DNA of 5,187 nt from Chloroflexi bacterium RBG_16_72_14 (GTDB lineage: Bacteria > Chloroflexota > Limnocylindria > Limnocylindrales > CSP1-4), in NCBI GenBank assembly GCA_001797035.1, contig MGOE01000073.1, forward strand, positions 28,456 to 33,642, read 5' to 3'. Positions 1-3,398 of this stretch are shown here, piece after piece; position 1 is the stretch's first letter, and every line of letters begins with the position of its first letter. Both the position numbers and the translations under genes were made by a program. Below the pieces are notes generated by a model. The model worked only from the letters and a program-made list of their open reading frames with translations, ran no database searches and was not told the DNA's origin.

Positions 1-181
1 GCAGGACCCCCGGGGCGGCCATTGCGAGGCGGTCGCAGGTGGCCACGTCGAGCTCGAACAGGTGCGGGCCGGCCGCGAGCGCGGCGAGCACCCCGACCAG
101 CGCCACGCCGCGCAGGATCAGCCACGCGAGCGCGCGGCGCACGGGCGCCTCCACGAGCAGCCGGGGATCCGGCAGGGTCAT
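1..181 (-). CDS. N-terminal fragment of a membrane protein, cut by the left edge
   Basis: I do not recognise the family. Reading leftwards from ATG at 181-179, the frame gives 60 residues beginning MTLPDPRLLVEAPVRRALAW and stays open to the edge. After a short basic N-terminus (two Arg near residue 15) comes a hydrophobic stretch at about residues 19-37, rich in Leu, Val and Ala, which is a likely membrane helix. A more polar segment with a single Cys (CDRLAM) follows. The start is uncertain. There is only a weak GGA upstream, and the same frame is open further up to an ATG at 286-284, which would add 35 Pro/Arg-rich residues without a better ribosome site. The gene lies 140 bases downstream of another membrane protein gene on the same strand, so the two could be co-transcribed. 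It was found by reading the strand directly, because the fragment is short. Confidence 0.7.
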   Translation of the reverse strand, partial: MTLPDPRLLVEAPVRRALAWLILRGVALVGVLAALAAGPHLFELDVATCDRLAMAAPGVL

Positions 182-236
182 TGTCCAAGCGTCGCCGCGG
201 GCCCGGGTCCGGGCAAGGGACCTGGGACCGGAGTCG

Positions 237-260
237 CCCGGGACCCTCGGGTGGTCCGGG
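237..260 (-). terminator. possible weak hairpin between the two membrane protein genes
   Basis: Bases 237-241 pair with 256-260 (CCCGG/CCGGG) and 243-245 pair with 253-255, with one bulged G at 242 and a seven-base loop. It lies about 60 bases after the stop of the membrane protein gene ending at 322. No T-rich tract follows on either strand, and GC-rich sequence forms such stems by chance, so this is only a candidate. The rest of the 182-321 gap shows nothing I can name. Confidence 0.2.
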
Positions 261-321
261 AGGCCGAACGGTACAGGCGGGCCCATGCCTTGGAGGGAGG
301 GCGCAGCGGCCGAGCCAACGG

Positions 322-1284
322 TCACCCCGCGTCGGTCGAGCCCAGCCGGTAGCCGTGGGGGCGCTGCGGCCAGCCTCGGCCCAGGCCCAGGGCGAGGGCC
401 GCGAACAGGAGAATCCACGCCGTCGGGCTCATCAGCGACAGGACCACGATGCGCCCGTCGTCCCCTTCGAAGCCGCCCGCCAGCCCGATCACCGCGGACG
501 CGACGAAGCTGCCCACGAGCAGCGCGCCCGCCGCGGTACCCACGACCCAGGCCACCCGCGGCCCCAGGCCGTCCGCCCAGCCCACCGCGAGCCGGGCCGC
601 GATCACGAACCACAGCGCGATCACGATCGCCGACGTCCCGATCCCCGCCATGTCCAACGCGAAGTCCGCCGACACCAGCCTGGTCTCGTCGAAGGTGAAG
701 TACGGCAGGTACATGGCCGCGACCACCGCGACCCCGGCGAACGCCGCCGCAGGGAGGACCCCGCGCCTCGGGCTCGCGCCCGCCTCGTCGAGCCCGTCCG
801 ACAGCGACCACGCGCCCGCGATCGCGATCAACGCCGTGGACAGCGACAGGAGGGCCAGCGATAGCCCGAGCGGCGTGGCCGGATCGAACACGGACTCCAC
901 GAACGGGTCGGCGATCTCGGCAACCCGGAGCTGGAGCCATCGGACGGCCATGCCCGCCAGCGGGTTGAGGGCGAGCAGCACGGCCCCGCGGAACAGCCAC
1001 CGGTTGCGCCGCCGCGCGGAGGGGAACCCCAGGGCGACCGCAGCCGGCAGCCCGATCACCGCCGCCTCCCCCAGCGCGCCGATCAGGAACCTCGCGTCGT
1101 CGGACCAGCGCGGCGCGTCCAGCGCGCCCGGCGAGAGGAGCGGCTGGAGCGTGATCGCCAGCCGCACCACCGCGACCAACGCGGACACCCAGCCCAGCGG
1201 TGAGATCGTCGCCGGGAAGCGGACGGGCCGGCGGGTCCGTGCCTCGGCCCTCGACATGACCCGCCGCTGCTCGATCGCCGCCAT
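322..1284 (-). CDS. multi-pass membrane protein of unknown function, about 8 helices
   Basis: I do not recognise this 320-residue protein. It has an Arg-rich cytoplasmic-looking N-terminus (about residues 1-25). Hydrophobic segments that can be membrane helices follow at roughly 30-50, 66-87, 97-117, 139-161, 176-195, 208-235, 244-270 and 279-302, and then a short polar tail. Arg clusters at 91-95 and 173-174 probably mark cytoplasmic loops. Acidic or aromatic segments such as PYFTFDETR (194-202) and GGFEGDDGR (270-278) would lie outside or between helices. No catalytic motif is visible. The ATG at 1284 is preferred because GGAGGGG lies at 1293-1287, a clear if close ribosome site. The alternative Met10 (1257) has none. 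The gene starts 77 bases after the stop of the eCIS-like cargo gene. Co-transcription with that gene is possible but not shown, and so is a partner or immunity role. Confidence 0.88.
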   Translation of the reverse strand: MAAIEQRRVMSRAEARTRRPVRFPATISPLGWVSALVAVVRLAITLQPLLSPGALDAPRWSDDARFLIGALGEAAVIGLPAAVALGFPSARRRNRWLFRGAVLLALNPLAGMAVRWLQLRVAEIADPFVESVFDPATPLGLSLALLSLSTALIAIAGAWSLSDGLDEAGASPRRGVLPAAAFAGVAVVAAMYLPYFTFDETRLVSADFALDMAGIGTSAIVIALWFVIAARLAVGWADGLGPRVAWVVGTAAGALLVGSFVASAVIGLAGGFEGDDGRIVVLSLMSPTAWILLFAALALGLGRGWPQRPHGYRLGSTDAG

Positions 1285-1326
1285 CGCCCCTCCAGCTGCC
1301 TGCCCGCCTGGTCCCCGTCAGCATTG

Positions 1327-1362
1327 GGGCCGTGCCGTGTCGCGACGAGGGCGACTCGGCCC
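1327..1362 (-). terminator. candidate hairpin overlapping the stop codon of the cargo gene
   Basis: Bases 1327-1332 (GGGCCG) pair with 1357-1362 (CGGCCC). Inside them, 1339-1343 (GTCGC) pair with 1351-1355 (GCGAC) around a seven-base loop. The outer stem touches the TAG stop at 1364-1362. There is no T-run downstream, as is common in high-GC genomes, so this may be a weak terminator, a stabilising 3' structure, or chance. Confidence 0.3.
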
Positions 1363-2546
1363 TAACCGCCGGTCACGCGGTCCCAGGCCTCCCGCATCAG
1401 CCGATCCGAGGGTGTCCCCGGGATCCGCGACCGCCCGTCGGCCAGCTCGTCGACGCGGTCGTCGCCCTCCATCGCCTTGAGGTTCTGGTCCGGCGTGTGC
1501 CAGCCCGAGGTGTCGCGGGCCCGCTTCGACTCGTTCATCAGCTGGCGGAAGATCGTGGAGCGGTCCTCGGCGCCCCACTTCGCCTCCTGGGCCTCGGTCG
1601 TGGGCGTGTCGCCCTCGGGGCGCAACGGCGCCGGGAGCCGGCGCTTGAACTCGCGCCACACGGCGGCGCGTGCCTCGTCGGCGGTCGCACCGGTGACCGG
1701 CTCGCCGGTGACCATCGCCGTGATCGCGGCGGCCACCCGGCCCCAGGTCATCTCCCACCCCCGATCGATGTCGGCGACGTGCTCGTTCTCGCCCTCGAGG
1801 ATCCGGTTCGACCAGGCCTCGGTGACGTCGAGGATGTGGCTGCCGGCGCCGTACGCGCGTAGCCGGTGGCGGCCCGGCGCCGGGTAGAAGACCTCGTGGT
1901 CGAGCGACGGCAGACGGACCGGGGCCGGCTTCGCCGTCCAGGTGCCCCCCGTCCCGTCCACCCGTCCGATGCGGAAGATCGGCGGATTCGCCACGTACGA
2001 GGAGCGCGTCAGGCCGCGCGCCCCGCCCGAGCCCGCCTCCATGATCTCGCGGGCCCCGTCGGGCGGCTCCTTGCGGCGATCGGTCCGAGCGAGCCCGACC
2101 AACTGACCGAGGGCGCGGTTGCCGGCCGTCCGCTGGAGATCGGCCGCGAGCGCGATCGCGCGTACGGCGCCGGCAGCCACATCCTCGACGTCACCGAGGC
2201 CTGGTCGAACCGGATCCTCGAGGGCGAGAACGAGCACGTCGCCGACATCGATCGGGGGTGGGAGATGACCTGGGGCCGGGTGGCCGCCGCGATCACGGCG
2301 ATGGTCACCGGCGAGCCGGTCACCGGTGCGACCGCCGACGAGGCACGCGCCGCCGTGTGGCGCGAGTTCAAGCGCCGGCTCCCGGCGCCGTTGCGCCCCG
2401 AGGGCGACACGCCCACGACCGAGGCCCAGCAGGTCGGCGGTGGCGGCGCGCGCGGACAGCGTCCACGGGGCGGGGTGGGCGCGGGACCGCCCGGTCCCCG
2501 ACCATGGATCGGCCGCCTGCAGCCGGTGGGCCCGGATCCGGCTCAT
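1362..2546 (-). CDS. eCIS cargo-like protein disrupted by an in-frame inverted copy of its own domain
   Basis: The frame encodes 394 residues in four blocks. Residues 1-39 (MSRIRAHRLQAADPW...) are an Arg-rich leader. Residues 40-130 are the reverse-strand reading of the 2157-2429 repeat arm and are very unlikely to be native. Residues 131-229 hold LQRTAGNRALGQL (137-149), a sequence that recurs near the N-terminus of eCIS-associated cargo proteins, and later DHEVFYPAPGRH (216-227). Residues 230-394 form the C-terminal domain, with GENEHVADIDRGWEMTW (252-268), whose E/H/D pattern could be catalytic or structural, and a charged end. Without block two the protein would be 303 residues and colinear. 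The family assignment is from memory and the exact activity is unknown. TAG lies in frame four codons above the ATG, so the start cannot be further up. No Shine-Dalgarno is visible, but a -10 element is placed for leaderless translation. As drawn, the mRNA would fold on itself, so expression is doubtful. Confidence 0.6.
   Translation of the reverse strand: MSRIRAHRLQAADPWSGTGRSRAHPAPWTLSARAATADLLGLGRGRVALGAQRRREPALELAPHGGACLVGGRTGDRLAGDHRRDRGGHPAPGHLPPPIDVGDVLVLALEDPVRPGLGDVEDVAAGAVRAIALAADLQRTAGNRALGQLVGLARTDRRKEPPDGAREIMEAGSGGARGLTRSSYVANPPIFRIGRVDGTGGTWTAKPAPVRLPSLDHEVFYPAPGRHRLRAYGAGSHILDVTEAWSNRILEGENEHVADIDRGWEMTWGRVAAAITAMVTGEPVTGATADEARAAVWREFKRRLPAPLRPEGDTPTTEAQEAKWGAEDRSTIFRQLMNESKRARDTSGWHTPDQNLKAMEGDDRVDELADGRSRIPGTPSDRLMREAWDRVTGG
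1587..1859 (-). repeat. arm 1 of a 273-bp perfect inverted repeat (native domain copy)
   Basis: This arm codes on the minus strand for residues 230-320 of the cargo-like protein and continues naturally into coding sequence on both sides, so I take it as the original copy. Its reverse complement equals 2157-2429 at every one of 273 positions, with no gap (paired coordinates always sum to 4016). Identity ends abruptly on both sides: 1586 and 2430 do not pair, nor do 1860 and 2156. The arms are 297 bases apart. Confidence 0.97.
2157..2429 (+). repeat. arm 2 of the 273-bp perfect inverted repeat (inserted copy)
   Basis: On the plus strand this copy reads the same 91 sense codons as arm 1 (for example EGENEHVADIDRGW), but the surrounding sequence does not continue the gene in that direction. 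On the minus strand it interrupts the cargo-like gene between codon 39 and the LQRTAGNRAL segment. Its length is an exact multiple of three and none of its sense codons is TTA, CTA or TCA, so the minus-strand frame stays open. No transposase, flanking target duplication or other mobile-element mark is visible. Confidence 0.97.
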
Positions 2547-2552
2547 GCGAGG

Positions 2553-2558
2553 AGTCTA
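2553..2558 (-). promoter_or_regulatory. -10 element (TAGACT) placed for a leaderless start of the cargo-like gene
   Basis: On the minus strand the order is TAGACT, then six bases (CCTCGC), then the ATG at 2546-2544. With a -10 hexamer at -12 to -7, transcription would begin at the A of the ATG. This would explain why no Shine-Dalgarno is present. It matches the TAnnnT pattern, but I see no convincing -35 box. It lies in the 49-base gap after the PIN toxin gene, so the cargo gene may also be reached by read-through. Confidence 0.5.
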
Positions 2559-2595
2559 CGGCCGCCGGCCAGTCCTGCCCGGGAAGCGCGGCCGG

Positions 2596-3018
2596 TCAGC
2601 CTGCGGCGCCGTCGGCGATGTCGAGTCGCCGGATCTCGGTGACGGCATCGAACCCGCGATCCGGCGACACGATCGAGCCGATCCCGGACTCCAGGCAGGT
2701 CGCGACGTGGACGAGGTCGCGAGCACTCAGGCGGGGATAGCGCTCGGCGAGCGCCGGCATCCGGTGCATCACGGCGTGGGTGACCGGGAGGACCGGATCG
2801 AACAGGTCGAGCGCGTCGCGCGCGATCCGGGCACCGAGCTCCGGCCGCCCGATGGCGACGAACCGGTGCAGGACCTCCTGTACGACCTCAGCGGAGATCG
2901 TCGCCTCCAGGTCGCCGGACGCGACAAGCCGGACGATCTGCTGGCTCGGTGCCCGCAGCGGGTGCTCGGCGCCGGCGGCGTACATGAGCACCGCGGTGTC
3001 CAGGAAGACGGCCGTCAT
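2596..3018 (-). CDS. VapC-like PIN-domain ribonuclease toxin
   Basis: This 140-residue protein has the length and motif order of VapC-type PIN toxins, Mg-dependent endoribonucleases that cut RNA and are held in check by a cognate antitoxin. The acidic residues expected in the active site are visible: Asp7 in FLDTAVLMYA, Glu48 in SAEVVQEVLHRF, Asp101 in ARDLVHVATC and Asp120 in SPDRGFD, near the last strand. All four are present, so nothing suggests inactivation. The ATG at 3018-3016 overlaps the stop of the antitoxin gene (ATGA, 3018-3015), the usual translational coupling of such pairs. The target RNA cannot be read from the sequence. The next gene on the strand begins 49 bases downstream. 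PIN domain assignment is firm; VapC subfamily is likely. Confidence 0.93.
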   Translation of the reverse strand: MTAVFLDTAVLMYAAGAEHPLRAPSQQIVRLVASGDLEATISAEVVQEVLHRFVAIGRPELGARIARDALDLFDPVLPVTHAVMHRMPALAERYPRLSARDLVHVATCLESGIGSIVSPDRGFDAVTEIRRLDIADGAAG

Positions 3019-3260
3019 TCGCCCGATGCCGTCGCGCCGCGCTCGATCTCGCGCTTCATCGCCTCCCAGTCGCCGACGGGCGCCTCGGCGGCCAGGAGGC
3101 TGTCCGCCGCGTCGCGGCGAGACCGCCCAGACGACCCCGTGTAGGCGTCGACGGCATCGCGGATGAGCGCGCCCACGGAGCGATGCTCGTCCGCGGCTCG
3201 CCGTTCGAGTCGACGACGCTGCTCGGGCGTGAGGAGGACCTGGGTTCGCTCCGTGAACAT
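3015..3260 (-). CDS. ribbon-helix-helix antitoxin partner of the PIN toxin
   Basis: An 81-residue protein with the layout of a CopG/Arc-type antitoxin. A strand, RTQVLL, would insert in the DNA groove. A first helix covers PEQRRRLERRAADEH and a second covers SVGALIRDAVDAY. A flexible C-terminus (DSLLAAEAPVGDWEAMKREI) probably wraps the toxin. Such proteins bind the PIN toxin and repress their own promoter. I start it at the ATG 3260-3258 and not at the ATG two codons earlier (3266-3264). A TATGAT hexamer ends exactly six bases before 3260, the spacing of a leaderless transcript, and the upstream ATG would lie between the -10 element and +1. Neither start has a Shine-Dalgarno. The stop overlaps the toxin start by four bases. 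Confidence 0.9.
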   Translation of the reverse strand: MFTERTQVLLTPEQRRRLERRAADEHRSVGALIRDAVDAYTGSSGRSRRDAADSLLAAEAPVGDWEAMKREIERGATASGE

Positions 3261-3266
3261 GTGCAT

Positions 3267-3272
3267 ATCATA
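3267..3272 (-). promoter_or_regulatory. -10 element (TATGAT) of the toxin-antitoxin operon
   Basis: TATGAT, one mismatch from TATAAT, reads on the minus strand, followed by ATGCAC and then the chosen ATG at 3260. This AT-rich spot stands out in very GC-rich surroundings. At 17 bases upstream, TGGGGA (3295-3290) is at best a poor -35 box. CATG occurs on both sides (3258-3261 and 3274-3277), symmetrical about the element. That could be part of an antitoxin operator, but the bases between do not form a good palindrome. Confidence 0.6.
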
Positions 3273-3365
3273 CCATGCGCCGCGTCACGTCCCCATCCAT
3301 GGCGTGCGACGATGCGCGGACCTGCGACGGGCCGCGGTCCTCGCCGAGCGTGCGAACGAGGGGTA

Positions 3366-3397
3366 GCCGCCCGCGGTCGAAGCGATCGAGGGGCGGC
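3366..3397 (-). terminator. candidate terminator hairpin directly after the large partial gene
   Basis: GCCGCCC (3366-3372) pairs perfectly with GGGCGGC (3391-3397), a seven-pair all-GC stem. Within it TCGA (3377-3380) pairs with TCGA (3386-3389) around AGCGA. It begins one base after the TGA of the large gene and lies about 100 bases before the toxin-antitoxin -10 element, the right place for a terminator. No T-tract follows, so it is either a high-GC type terminator or a 3' stabilising structure. Confidence 0.4.
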
Positions 3398-3398
3398 G

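Noticed and set aside
201..214. Short palindrome GCCCGGGTCCGGGC
   Set aside because: Loop of two bases is too small for a stable hairpin, and GC-rich palindromes of this size are expected by chance.
22..864. Plus-strand frames at the left end
   Set aside because: Arg/Pro-rich translations opposite two hydrophobic minus-strand proteins; no start signals.
449..1480. Long plus-strand open frame
   Set aside because: It lies opposite the membrane protein gene and has Ser/Pro/Arg-rich low-complexity translation, typical of an antisense frame in GC-rich DNA.
1318..1758. Second minus-strand frame inside the cargo-like gene
   Set aside because: Composition is Arg/Gly/Asp-rich without motifs, and it overlaps the native C-terminal domain in another frame.
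1587..2429. Inverted repeat as terminal repeats of an insertion sequence
   Set aside because: The arms are coding sequence of the host gene, the 297-base spacer encodes no transposase, and no target duplication is visible at the outer ends.
1866..2642. Plus-strand open frame of 258 codons containing the sense reading of arm 2
   Set aside because: Only its repeat part looks like protein. The flanks are antisense of the cargo-like gene and of the PIN gene end, Arg/Pro-rich, with no ribosome site.
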